Source of the DNA: Novosphingobium sp.
GTDB lineage: Bacteria > Pseudomonadota > Alphaproteobacteria > Sphingomonadales > Sphingomonadaceae
DNA: 41,676 nt
Reading direction: 5' to 3'
NCBI GenBank assembly: GCA_004211435.1
Contig: SECS01000014.1
Coordinates: 1-41,676 of the forward strand
Part shown: positions 8,941 through 22,941 of the stretch, one piece after another
How positions within the stretch are numbered: the first letter of the stretch is position 1
Layout of the letters: every line of letters begins with the position of its first letter
Made by a program: the position numbers and the translations under genes
The notes under the pieces: generated by a model
Told to the model about the DNA's origin: nothing
The model's database searches: none
The model's input: the letters and a program-made list of their open reading frames with translations, nothing else

Positions 8941-11373
8941 GTGAACATGCCCAAGCCCGAGGCCCTCTCCCCGCAAGTCTCCGAAATGGACGAGCACCTG
9001 ATCGACGTGCTGCGCCACCGCGTCGGCAAGGACGAGCGCGCTGCCACCCAGCACGACTGGTTCAAGGCCGCCGTGCTGACCTTGCGCAACCACGTGGTCG
9101 ACCGCTGGATCGAATCCACCCGCAAGACCTACGACGAGAGCGGCAAGCGGGTTTACTACCTGAGCCTCGAATTTCTCATCGGTCGGCTGATGCGCGATGC
9201 GCTCTCGAACATGGGCATGACGCGTGAGATGGAAGCGGCGCTCGCCAGCCACGGGCTCGACCTTGCCGCGCTCGAAGACCTCGAACCCGATGCGGCGCTC
9301 GGCAACGGCGGCCTCGGTCGCCTTGCCGCCTGCTTCATGGAGAGTCTCGCCAGCCTCGACATCCCCGCCTACGGCTACGGCATCCGCTACGTGAACGGCA
9401 TGTTCCGCCAGCGCATCCAGGATGGCTGGCAGATCGAGCTACCCGAGACCTGGCTCGCCCATGGCAACCCGTGGGAATTCGACCGGCGCGAAAGCGCCTA
9501 TCGGGTCGGTTTCGGCGGCGAGGTCGTAGCCGATGGCCCCGATGGCGCGGTCATCTGGAAACCCGCCGAACAGGTCGAGGCCTCGGCCATCGATACGCCC
9601 GTGGTGGGCTGGCGCGGCAAGCGCGTGAACACCTTGCGCCTCTGGACCGCGACTGCGCTCGATCCGATCCGGCTCGACACCTTCAACGCCGGCGACCATG
9701 TCGGTGCGCTCGTCGAGGAAGCCCGCGCCGACGCGCTCGTTCGCGTGCTCTATCCGGCCGACTCCAGCGCTTCCGGCCAGGAGCTGCGGCTGCGGCAGGA
9801 GTATTTCTTCACCTCGGCCTCGATCCAGGACATCATCCGCCGCCACGTCGCCTATATGGGCGACGTCCGCACCCTGCCCGACAAGGCGGCGATTCAGCTC
9901 AACGACACCCACCCCGCGGTCGCGGTCGCCGAAATCATGCGGATCCTCGTCGACATCCACGGGCTCGAATTCAACGAGGCCTGGGAAGTCACCAAGAAGA
10001 CCGTCGGCTATACCAACCACACCCTGCTGCCCGAGGCGCTCGAGTCCTGGCCGCTGCCGCTGTTCGAACGGCTGCTGCCGCGGCACATGCAGATCGTCTA
10101 TGCGATCAACAGTCGCGTCCTGCGCGAGGCGCGCAAGGCCGGGCTCGACGATGCCGCGGTCTCGTCGATCTCGCTGATCGACGAAGGCGGCGAGCGGCGC
10201 GTGCGCATGGCCAATCTGGCTTTCGCCGGCGCGCATTCGGTCAACGGCGTCGCAGCGCTACACACGGACCTGATGAAGGTCACCGTGTTCAAGGACCTCC
10301 ACCAGCTCTACCCCGACCGGATCAACAACAAGACCAACGGCGTCACCCCGCGCCGCTGGCTGCAGCAGTGCAATCCGGGCCTGACCGCGGTGATCAAGGA
10401 CGCGATCGGCGACCAGTTCCTGGACGATGCCGAGAAGCTGTCCGATCTCAACGCGCTGTCCACCGACGCGGCGCTCGGCGAGCGCATCGCCGAGGTCAAG
10501 CGGGCCAACAAGGTCGCGCTGGCTTCCTACATCAAGGAAGTCGTCGGCATCCGCCTCGATCCCGACGCGCTGTTCGACGTCCAGATCAAGCGCATCCACG
10601 AGTACAAGCGCCAGTTGCTCAACCTGATCGAGACCGTCGCTCTCTACGACCAGATTCGCAGCCATCCCGAGCGGGACTGGGTGCCGCGCGTGAAGATATT
10701 CGCGGGCAAGGCGGCGCCGTCCTATCACAACGCCAAACTCATCATAAAGCTGGCCAATGACATCGCCCGGCGGGTGAATTCCGATCCCTCGGTCGGCGGG
10801 CTGCTAAAAGTGGTGTTCTTGCCCAACTACAACGTCACCAAGGCCGAGAAGCTCATCCCGGCGGCCGACCTGTCCGAACAGATCTCGACCGCGGGCATGG
10901 AAGCTTCGGGCACGGGCAACATGAAGTTCGCACTCAACGGCGCGCTGACGATCGGCACGCTCGACGGCGCCAATGTCGAGATCAAGGATCACGTCGGCGA
11001 CGACGAGATATTCATCTTCGGTCTGACCGCCGATCAGGTGGCCGAGAAGCGCGCGCAGGGCTACAACCCGCGCGAAGTCATCGAGCAGTCACGCGAATTG
11101 AGCCAGGCGCTCGCCGCGATCGCCAGCGGCGTGTTCTCGCCCGACGATCCGCACCGCTATGCCGATCTGATGGGTGGCATCTATGACCACGACTGGTTCA
11201 TGCTCTCGGCCGATTTCGACTCCTACGCCGCCGCCCAGCGCGCGGTCGACACCCGCTGGCTCGACCAGAAGGCCTGGCGCACCAGCGCGATCCGGAACAT
11301 CGCCAATGTGGGCTGGTTCTCTTCGGACCGGACCATCGGCGAATATGCCCGGGACATCTGGAAGGTCTTGTGA
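8941..11373 (+). CDS. glgP: Glycogen/alpha-glucan phosphorylase
   Basis: An 810-residue protein of normal family length. GTG at 8941 is preferred over ATG at 8947 because GGGAG at 8927-8931 is correctly spaced from the GTG. Family landmarks are YYLSLEFLIGR near residue 65, the glycine-rich ALGNGGLGRLAACFMESLA near 120, the QLNDTHPAVA segment, and the pyridoxal-phosphate site EASGTGNMKF with Schiff-base Lys662. It releases glucose 1-phosphate from non-reducing ends of glycogen. The N-terminus has none of the extended regulatory region of eukaryotic phosphorylases. As first gene of a six-gene operon it overlaps glgB by 4 bases (GTGA). Confidence 0.97.
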   Translation: MNMPKPEALSPQVSEMDEHLIDVLRHRVGKDERAATQHDWFKAAVLTLRNHVVDRWIESTRKTYDESGKRVYYLSLEFLIGRLMRDALSNMGMTREMEAALASHGLDLAALEDLEPDAALGNGGLGRLAACFMESLASLDIPAYGYGIRYVNGMFRQRIQDGWQIELPETWLAHGNPWEFDRRESAYRVGFGGEVVADGPDGAVIWKPAEQVEASAIDTPVVGWRGKRVNTLRLWTATALDPIRLDTFNAGDHVGALVEEARADALVRVLYPADSSASGQELRLRQEYFFTSASIQDIIRRHVAYMGDVRTLPDKAAIQLNDTHPAVAVAEIMRILVDIHGLEFNEAWEVTKKTVGYTNHTLLPEALESWPLPLFERLLPRHMQIVYAINSRVLREARKAGLDDAAVSSISLIDEGGERRVRMANLAFAGAHSVNGVAALHTDLMKVTVFKDLHQLYPDRINNKTNGVTPRRWLQQCNPGLTAVIKDAIGDQFLDDAEKLSDLNALSTDAALGERIAEVKRANKVALASYIKEVVGIRLDPDALFDVQIKRIHEYKRQLLNLIETVALYDQIRSHPERDWVPRVKIFAGKAAPSYHNAKLIIKLANDIARRVNSDPSVGGLLKVVFLPNYNVTKAEKLIPAADLSEQISTAGMEASGTGNMKFALNGALTIGTLDGANVEIKDHVGDDEIFIFGLTADQVAEKRAQGYNPREVIEQSRELSQALAAIASGVFSPDDPHRYADLMGGIYDHDWFMLSADFDSYAAAQRAVDTRWLDQKAWRTSAIRNIANVGWFSSDRTIGEYARDIWKVL

Positions 11374-13535
11374 AGCCACCGGCGGAAGCCATCATCGCGC
11401 TGCTCGAAGGCACCCACGCCGATCCGTTCTCGTTGCTGGGCGTCCACCAGGGGCCCGAAGGCACCTTTGCGCGCGCGATCCTGCCGGGCGCCGATGCGGC
11501 CGAGGCGCATGACCTCAAAGGCAAGAAGCTCGGCAAGCTCAAGCGCGTCGATCCCGGCGGGCTGTTCGAAGGCAAGCTCAAGGGTGATGCGCAGCCCGTC
11601 CAGTATCGCTGCACCGCCGGTACACACGAGTGGTGGATCACCGATGCCTACTCATTCGGCCCGGTACTCGGACCGATCGACGACCTGCTGATCGCCGAAG
11701 GCACGCATTTCCGCCTGTTCGACAAGCTCGGCGCGCACCCGATCCGCCACGAAGGCGCTGACGGCGTCCATTTCGCGGTCTGGGCACCGAACGCCCGGCT
11801 CGTCGCGCTGGTCGGCGATTTCAACGACTGGGACCATCGCCGGCATCCGATGCGCCAGCGTGTCGATATCGGCGTCTGGGAGATCTTCCTGCCCAAGATC
11901 GGCTTGGGCCGCGCCTACAAGTTCCGCATTGTCGGACCGGACGGCACGGTGCAGCCGCTCAAGGCCGATCCCTTCGCCTTCGCTTCTGAGCTGCGCCCGC
12001 GCACCGCCTCGATCACCGCGCGGCCCGGCAAGGACGAATGGGGCGACGACGCCCACCGCGCGCACTGGGCGTCGGTCGATCCGCGGCGCGAGGCGATTGC
12101 GATCTACGAGGTCCATCCGGGTTCGTGGCAGCGCGACGACAAGGACTGGTTCCTGACCTGGGATGCCCTGGCCGAGCGGCTGATTCCTTACGTGGTCGAG
12201 CTGGGCTTCACCCATATCGAATTCCTGCCGGTCTCCGAGCATCCCTACGATCCGAGCTGGGGCTATCAGACCACCGGGCTCTATGCGCCCTCGGCGCGCT
12301 TCGGCGACGTCGCGGGCTTCGCGCGCTTCGTCGACGGCGCGCATCGCGCCGGTGTTGGGGTGCTGATCGACTGGGTGCCAGCGCACTTCCCCACCGACGA
12401 ACACGGCCTCGCCCATTTCGACGGCACCGCGCTCTACGAACATGAGGATCCGCGGCTCGGCTTTCATCCCGACTGGAACACCGCGATCTACAATTTCGGC
12501 CGGCGCGAGGTGCAGTCGTTCCTGGTCAACAACGCGCTGTTCTGGGCCGAGCGCTACCACATCGACGGCCTGCGCGTGGATGCGGTCGCCTCGATGCTCT
12601 ACCGCGACTATTCGCGCGACGCCGGCGAATGGATACCCAATGCCGAGGGCGGCCGCGAGAACTGGGAAGCGGTCGAATTCCTGCGCGCGACCAACAAGGC
12701 GCTCTATGGCCAGCATGCGGGCGTGATGACGATTGCCGAGGAATCGACCTCTTGGCCTGGCGTATCGTTGCCGGCTTACGACGAGGGCGCCAAGACCAGC
12801 CTCGGCTTCGGCTTCAAGTGGAACATGGGCTTCATGCATGACACGCTGAAGTACATGGCGCGCGATCCCGTCCACCGGCAGCACCACCATGCCGAGATCA
12901 CCTTCGGGCTGGTCTACGCGTTCAGCGAGAATTTCGTCCTGCCGCTGAGCCATGACGAGGTCGTCCACGGCAAGGGCTCTCTGCTAAACAAGATGAGCGG
13001 CGACGACTGGCAGCAGTTCGCCAACCTGCGCGCCTATTACGGCCTGATGTGGGGCTATCCGGGCAAGAAGCTGCTATTCATGGGCCAGGAGTTCGCCCAG
13101 CGCCGCGAATGGAGCGAGGATCGCGCGCTCGATTGGGATCTGCGCCAGGCGCCCGCGCACGAGGGCATTCGCAATCTGGTGCGTGATCTCAACTGGCTCT
13201 ATCGCGAGACCCCGGCGTTGCACGCGCGCGACTGCGAGGGCGAAGGTTTCGAATGGCTGGTGGTCAACGATGCCGCCAATTCGGTCTTTGCCTGGCTGCG
13301 CAAGGCGCCGGGCGCGAAAACCGTCGCCGTGGTCGCGAATATGACGCCGATTCTGCACACCGGCTATCGCCTTCCGCTGCCGCACGATGGGGTCTGGCGC
13401 GAAGTGATCAACAGCGACGCGGCGATTTACGGTGGCAGCGGCCAGGGCAATCTCGGCGCGGTGACGGCCGAGCACGGCGCCGCCCACGTCACCTTGCCGC
13501 CGCTGGCGACGCTGATGTTCGAACTGGCAGAATAA
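11370..13535 (+). CDS. glgB: 1,4-alpha-glucan branching enzyme
   Basis: A 721-residue GH13 branching enzyme that starts at GTG overlapping the glgP stop. An N-terminal domain of about 100 residues is followed by the CBM48-like region (VWAPNARLVALVGDFNDWD near 132) and the catalytic barrel. Key residues are the nucleophile Asp404 in GLRVDAVASML, the acid/base Glu457 in IAEESTSWP, and the LPLSHDEVVHGKG segment; these positions nearly coincide with E. coli GlgB (405 and 458). It makes alpha-1,6 branches by transferring alpha-1,4 chain segments. A gap of 21 bases separates it from glgC, which has its own ribosome site. Confidence 0.97.
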   Translation: MKPPAEAIIALLEGTHADPFSLLGVHQGPEGTFARAILPGADAAEAHDLKGKKLGKLKRVDPGGLFEGKLKGDAQPVQYRCTAGTHEWWITDAYSFGPVLGPIDDLLIAEGTHFRLFDKLGAHPIRHEGADGVHFAVWAPNARLVALVGDFNDWDHRRHPMRQRVDIGVWEIFLPKIGLGRAYKFRIVGPDGTVQPLKADPFAFASELRPRTASITARPGKDEWGDDAHRAHWASVDPRREAIAIYEVHPGSWQRDDKDWFLTWDALAERLIPYVVELGFTHIEFLPVSEHPYDPSWGYQTTGLYAPSARFGDVAGFARFVDGAHRAGVGVLIDWVPAHFPTDEHGLAHFDGTALYEHEDPRLGFHPDWNTAIYNFGRREVQSFLVNNALFWAERYHIDGLRVDAVASMLYRDYSRDAGEWIPNAEGGRENWEAVEFLRATNKALYGQHAGVMTIAEESTSWPGVSLPAYDEGAKTSLGFGFKWNMGFMHDTLKYMARDPVHRQHHHAEITFGLVYAFSENFVLPLSHDEVVHGKGSLLNKMSGDDWQQFANLRAYYGLMWGYPGKKLLFMGQEFAQRREWSEDRALDWDLRQAPAHEGIRNLVRDLNWLYRETPALHARDCEGEGFEWLVVNDAANSVFAWLRKAPGAKTVAVVANMTPILHTGYRLPLPHDGVWREVINSDAAIYGGSGQGNLGAVTAEHGAAHVTLPPLATLMFELAE

Positions 13536-13556
13536 GAAGGGGTTTGGAGAGGTCGC

Positions 13557-14812
13557 ATGGTCGATAGACGGCAACAACCGCTGGCGCGCGACGCCATGGC
13601 CTATGTCCTTGCCGGAGGACGTGGCAGCCGGCTCAAGGAGCTCACCGACAACCGCGCCAAGCCCGCGGTCTATTTCGGCGGCAAGACGCGGATCATCGAC
13701 TTCGCCCTGTCGAACGCGATCAACTCGGGCATCCGCCGCATCGGCGTCGCCACCCAGTACAAGGCGCACTCGCTGATCCGCCACCTGCAGCGTGGGTGGA
13801 ACTTCCTGCGGCCCGAGCGCAACGAGAGCTTCGACATCCTGCCCGCCTCGCAGCGCGTCTCCGAGTTCCAGTGGTACGAGGGCACGGCCGACGCGGTGTT
13901 CCAGAACATCGACATCATCGAGCCTTACGCGCCGAAGTACATGGTCATCCTCGCAGGCGATCACATCTACAAGATGGACTACGAGCTGATGCTCCAGCAG
14001 CACGTCGACAGCGGCGCGAACGTTACCGTCGGCTGCCTCGAAGTGCCGCGCAAGGACGCCTCGGGCTTCGGCGTCATGGCAGTCGACGCGAACGACGTCA
14101 TCACCGAGTTCGTCGAGAAGCCCGCCGATCCGCCGGCCATGCCGGGCAATCCCGACATGTCGCTGGCCTCGATGGGCATCTACGTGTTCGACACCGATTT
14201 CCTGATCGAACAGCTGCGCCGCGATGCCGAGACGCCAGGCTCGAAGCACGATTTCGGCGGCGATATCATCCCTTACCTCGTCGAACACGGCAAGGCCGTG
14301 GCGCATCGCTTCTCGTCGAGCTGCATCCGCGCGGCCGAGGAGATCGAGGAATACTGGCGCGACGTCGGCACGGTGGATGCCTACTGGGAAGCCAACATCG
14401 ACCTTACCGACGTCGTCCCCAAGCTCAACATGTACGACAGCGACTGGCCGATCTGGACCTATTCGGAGATCACCGCTCCGGCCAAATTCGTCCACGACGA
14501 GGACGGCCGCCGCGGCACGGCGATTTCCTCACTCGTCTCGGGCGACTGTATCGTCTCGGGCGCGGTTGCCTCGCGCAGCCTGCTGTTCACCGGGGTGAAG
14601 ATGGGCTCGTTCTCGAACGTTCACGAGGCCGTGGTCCTGCCCTATTGCAACATCGGCCGCAGCGCCCGGCTGCGCAAGGTCGTGATCGACCGCGGTGTGC
14701 GCATTCCCGAGGGGCTCGTGGTTGGCGAGGATCCCGAGCTCGACGCCCAGCGCTTCAGCCGTACGGAGAACGGGGTCTGCCTGATCACCAAAGCGATGAT
14801 CGACCGGCTCGC

Positions 14813-14816
<4 letters not shown>
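13557..14816 (+). CDS. glgC: Glucose-1-phosphate adenylyltransferase
   Basis: A 419-residue ADP-glucose pyrophosphorylase with GGAGAGG immediately upstream of the ATG. The nucleotidyltransferase signature [19 protein letters not shown] is at about residues 17-35. [20 protein letters not shown] follows, and later the FVEKP sugar-phosphate site and a left-handed beta-helix C-terminus (SVVLP/GVRIPEG type repeats). The enzyme makes ADP-glucose from ATP and glucose 1-phosphate, the committed step of glycogen synthesis. Family enzymes of alphaproteobacteria are usually activated by fructose 6-phosphate and pyruvate; the effector here cannot be read. The stop overlaps the glgA GTG. Confidence 0.97.
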
Positions 14817-19670
<4,854 letters not shown>

Positions 19671-19671
19671 T

Positions 19672-19695
19672 CCACCCCAACGGTGGTCTCTTCCT
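19672..19695 (+). terminator. Weak hairpin after the glycogen operon
   Basis: CCACC (19672-19676) pairs with GGTGG (19682-19686) around a 5-base loop, followed by the pyrimidine-rich TCTCTTCCT. It begins two bases after the glgX stop. The stem is only 5 bp, so termination may be inefficient. Confidence 0.35.
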
Positions 19696-19778
19696 ATTGC
19701 TGACCAGATCATTAGCCTTGTGATTTACAGTGACGCAAAAATCCCTAGAGATAGCGGCAAATACGGGAGAGAGGTTCG

Positions 19779-21887
19779 ATGCATCGTCTGAAAATGACTA
19801 TCCTCGCGGCCGCCGCGAGCACGGCCCTGCTGGCCGCGGGCTGCACCAAGGGCACCGGCGAAGCGGCCCAGCCCGAGGCCAATGTCGGCACCGACCAGAA
19901 CTGGGCGACCGTCGGCGGCGGGGCCGATGAAACCAGCTACAGCCGGCTCACCGAGATCGGCACGGGCAATGTGGACAAGCTCGGCCTCGCCTGGTCGCTC
20001 GACCTGCCCGGCGAAGTCACGCTCGAGGCGACACCGCTCGCGGTCGACGGCAAGATCTTCTTCCCCGGCTCCTACGCCGCGGTCTATGCGGTCGATGCGC
20101 TGACCGGCAAGCAGCTCTGGAAGTTCGATCCCGAGACCTGGAAGCACAATCCCGACAAGATGCACTTCTCGTTCGGCGCCAACCGCGGCGTCGCCTACGA
20201 GAACGGCAAGATCTTCGTCGCCGGGCTCGACTGCCGGCTGTTCGCGCTCGATGCCGCCACGGGCAAGCAGCTCTGGGTGACCGAGACAACTCCGGCCGGC
20301 TCCTACAACATCTGCACGGGCGCGCCGCGCACCTTCAAGGGCAAGGTGATCATCGGCAACGGCGGCGCCGACTTCGGCGCGCGCGGCTTCGTTACCGCCT
20401 TCGACGGCAACACCGGCAAGCAGGTCTGGCGTTTCTACACGACCCCGGGCACGGCCGCCGAGAACAAGGGCGACCCGGCGATGGAAGCCGCGGCCAAGAC
20501 CTGGGGGGCGGACTTCACCAAGGCCGGTGGTGGCGGTGGCACCGCCTGGAACGGCATCACCTTCGACGCCGATCTCAACCGCATCTACATCGGTGCGGGC
20601 AATGCCGGCGCTTACGACCCGCTGATCCGCGATCCGGGCTCAAAGGGCGACAACCTCTATACGAGCTCGATCGTCGCGGTCGACGCCGACACCGGCAAAT
20701 ACGTCTGGCACTATCAGGAAAACCCGCGCGATTCCTGGGATTACAAGGCGACGCCGAACATCCAGACGGCGACGCTCAACATCGACGGCAAGCCGCGCAA
20801 GGTCATCATGCACGCGCCGACCAACGGCCTGTTCTACCTGATCGACCGCGAGACCGGAAAGCTGATCAACCAGCCCGGCAAGACCACCTTGGTCAACTGG
20901 GTCAAGGATATCGACATGAAGACCGGGCGCCCGAACGAGGAGCCCAACATCCGTTACGAGACCGGCCTGACCGAGATCTGGCCGGGCACGATCGGCGGCC
21001 ACAACTGGCAGGCGATGAGCTACAGCCCGCGCACGGGCCTGGTCTATATCCCGATCCAGCAGATCGGCGCGCGCTTCTCCAAGCGCGGCGACGCTTCGGA
21101 GAACGCCTTCAACGTGATGGGTCTGCTGCTTGAGCCGATCAAGCAGAAGGACGGCGACGGCCATGGCTTCCTCGTCGCCTGGGATCCAATCGCGCAGAAG
21201 GAGGCCTGGCGCGTCAAAAACGACAACCTGTGGAACGGCGGCACGTTGGCGACCGCGGGGGGCCTCGTGTTCCAGGGCACGGCCGAGGGCACGTTCAACG
21301 CCTACAATGCCAAGAGTGGCGAGCGGGTCTGGCAGTTCAACGCCGGTCTCGGCATCGTCGGCGCGCCGATGAGCTTCTCGCTCAACGGAAAGCAGTACGT
21401 CTCGATCCTCGTCGGCTACGGCGGTACCACCGCCGCCTATGGCGACTTCATGAACGTTGGTTGGAAGTACGGCGTGCAGCCGCGTCGCCTGCTGACTTTC
21501 GCGATCGGCGGCACGGCCAAGCTCGAAGCGACGCCGGGCCCCGACATGAAGGTCCACGCGGTCGACGATCCGGCCTATGTGATCAACGAGGCCGACGTCG
21601 TCGCGGGCAAGCAGCTCGCGGTTTCCTGCGCCGCCTGCCACGGCATCGCGCTCCAGGCCACGGGAACGCCCGGACCTGACTTGCGCGAGTCCGCGATCGC
21701 GCTGCAGCTCGACAGCCTGACGCAGCTGCTCAAGACCGGCCCGCTGATGGACCGCGGCATGCCCAAGTTCGACAAGCTGACCGACGTGCAGATCCGCCAG
21801 ATCCACGCCTATATCCGCGCCAAGGCGCGCGAGCAGCTCGGCCTGCGCCAGAAGGACAACTCGCGGCCGGGTAACGTGAAGCTCTGA
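19779..21887 (+). CDS. PQQ-dependent quinohemoprotein dehydrogenase (C-terminal cytochrome c), lipoprotein
   Basis: A 702-residue exported protein. The signal peptide ends in a lipobox (LLAAGC, Cys22), so it is probably anchored to a periplasmic membrane face. An eight-bladed beta-propeller with repeated DxxTGKxxW docking motifs binds PQQ. A cytochrome c domain follows with CAACH at 617-621 and a likely axial Met in MDRGMPKFDKL. The domain order is that of type II quinohemoprotein alcohol dehydrogenases. The catalytic Asp is probably Asp321 in SWDYK. Lys323, two residues on, excludes the Asp that marks lanthanide enzymes. The usual vicinal Cys pair is absent, and the metal-ligand Glu is Asp198 (GGADFGARG). 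The substrate may be an alcohol or aromatic alcohol. No PQQ synthesis genes are in the window. Confidence 0.88.
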   Translation: MHRLKMTILAAAASTALLAAGCTKGTGEAAQPEANVGTDQNWATVGGGADETSYSRLTEIGTGNVDKLGLAWSLDLPGEVTLEATPLAVDGKIFFPGSYAAVYAVDALTGKQLWKFDPETWKHNPDKMHFSFGANRGVAYENGKIFVAGLDCRLFALDAATGKQLWVTETTPAGSYNICTGAPRTFKGKVIIGNGGADFGARGFVTAFDGNTGKQVWRFYTTPGTAAENKGDPAMEAAAKTWGADFTKAGGGGGTAWNGITFDADLNRIYIGAGNAGAYDPLIRDPGSKGDNLYTSSIVAVDADTGKYVWHYQENPRDSWDYKATPNIQTATLNIDGKPRKVIMHAPTNGLFYLIDRETGKLINQPGKTTLVNWVKDIDMKTGRPNEEPNIRYETGLTEIWPGTIGGHNWQAMSYSPRTGLVYIPIQQIGARFSKRGDASENAFNVMGLLLEPIKQKDGDGHGFLVAWDPIAQKEAWRVKNDNLWNGGTLATAGGLVFQGTAEGTFNAYNAKSGERVWQFNAGLGIVGAPMSFSLNGKQYVSILVGYGGTTAAYGDFMNVGWKYGVQPRRLLTFAIGGTAKLEATPGPDMKVHAVDDPAYVINEADVVAGKQLAVSCAACHGIALQATGTPGPDLRESAIALQLDSLTQLLKTGPLMDRGMPKFDKLTDVQIRQIHAYIRAKAREQLGLRQKDNSRPGNVKL

Positions 21888-21893
21888 CCCGCA

Positions 21894-21932
21894 AAAATCC
21901 TCCCTAACCGCCTCGCAGGTAGGGAGGATTTT
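21894..21932 (+). terminator. Strong intrinsic terminator after the PQQ dehydrogenase
   Basis: A perfect 13-bp stem (21894-21906 with 21920-21932) surrounds a 13-base loop. The stem has a GC-rich core and an A-run/T-run at its base, so it can work on either strand. It starts 6 bases after the stop codon and insulates this gene from the downstream SDR. Confidence 0.9.
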
Positions 21933-22046
21933 CGGCCCATCGCCCGAGCGATCACGCCGATAGCCAGTTGAAGGCCGCACGCTATCGCGTCATGACCGCG
22001 CGCATCGATATTTCGGACCGTAATCGGGCGAGAGGAAGGACCAATC

Positions 22047-22880
22047 ATGAGCGATATTCTGGGCTACAAGGGCAAGCGCGTCATCGTCAGCGGCTGCTTC
22101 TCGGGCATGGGCGAGGCCACGGCCAAGATCCTGCTCGACCTCGGCGCCGAAGTGCACGGCCTCGACTTCAAGGAATCGACGCTTCCCCTCGCTTCGTTCA
22201 ACCAGATCGACCTGCGCGATGCCGGCTCGATCGAAAAGGGCGTCGCCGCGATCGGCGGCAAGATCGACGCGCTGTTCAACTGCGCTGGCCTCGCCGGTGG
22301 CGGCGCCTTCCCGGCGCTGGACACCTTCAAGGTCAACTTCATCGGCACGCGCCACCTGACCGATACCGTCCTGCCGCTGATGGGGCCGGGCGGCGCGATC
22401 GTCTCGATCGCTTCGACCGGTGGCCTGGGCTGGAGCCGCCGCATCCCGACCCACATGGAACTGCTGCAGATCCAGGGCTTCGACGCCGCGGTCGCCTGGG
22501 CCGAAGCACACCCCGAGCACGTCGCCGAGGGCTATGCCTTCTCTAAGGAAGCCGTGATCGTCTGGACCCAGTTCATGGGCGCGCAGCTGATCAAGAAGGG
22601 CATCCGCATCAACTGTTCGCTGCCTTCGCCGACGCAGACCCCGATGATGGCGACCTTCCACGCCACCTCGGGCAAGGACATCGTCGACGCCGCCGCCGAG
22701 CCGCTCGGCCGCTACACCACCCCCGCCGAGCAGGCGGGCCCGCTGGTGCTGCTCAACAGCGATGCCGCCGGCGTGGTCAACGGCGTGGTCCTGCCGGTCG
22801 ACGGCGGCTTCATGGGCGGTCTCACCACCGGCCAAGTCGACATCAGCAAGATGATGGGCGGCGGCCAGAAGCAGGGCTGA
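22047..22880 (+). CDS. SDR family oxidoreductase, coniferyl-alcohol dehydrogenase-like
   Basis: A 277-residue classical-type short-chain dehydrogenase with a GAGGAAGGA ribosome site. The cofactor motif is GCFSGMGEA (residues 16-24), with Asp near 42 (GLDFKE) favouring NAD(H). NCAGLAGGG is near 88, a catalytic Ser lies in IASTGG, and the YxxxK pair is Tyr163/Lys167. The N-terminal LGYKGKRVIVSG and the long insertion before the active-site Tyr (THMELL to HVAEGYAF) match proteins annotated as coniferyl-alcohol dehydrogenases (CalA type). Oxidation of an aromatic or allylic alcohol is therefore plausible, but hydroxysteroid-type substrates cannot be excluded. It is monocistronic between two terminators. 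Confidence 0.82.
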   Translation: MSDILGYKGKRVIVSGCFSGMGEATAKILLDLGAEVHGLDFKESTLPLASFNQIDLRDAGSIEKGVAAIGGKIDALFNCAGLAGGGAFPALDTFKVNFIGTRHLTDTVLPLMGPGGAIVSIASTGGLGWSRRIPTHMELLQIQGFDAAVAWAEAHPEHVAEGYAFSKEAVIVWTQFMGAQLIKKGIRINCSLPSPTQTPMMATFHATSGKDIVDAAAEPLGRYTTPAEQAGPLVLLNSDAAGVVNGVVLPVDGGFMGGLTTGQVDISKMMGGGQKQG

Positions 22881-22903
22881 GCCGACGGGCCAGGAAACGC
22901 GAG

Positions 22904-22931
22904 AGGGCCGGCCTAGCGCCGGCCCTTTTTC
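22904..22931 (+). terminator. Intrinsic terminator between two convergent SDR genes
   Basis: AGGGCCGGC (22904-22912) pairs perfectly with GCCGGCCCT (22918-22926) over a 5-base loop and is followed by TTTTT. It ends the plus-strand SDR and may also act on the convergent SDR, whose stop is at 22942. Confidence 0.9.
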
Positions 22932-22941
22932 GTTGCGGCGA

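Noticed and set aside
13796..14812. Long N-terminal extension in frame with glgA
   Set aside because: The added 339 codons are only an out-of-frame reading of glgC. The GTG at 14813 gives the correct GlgA length and KTGGL position.
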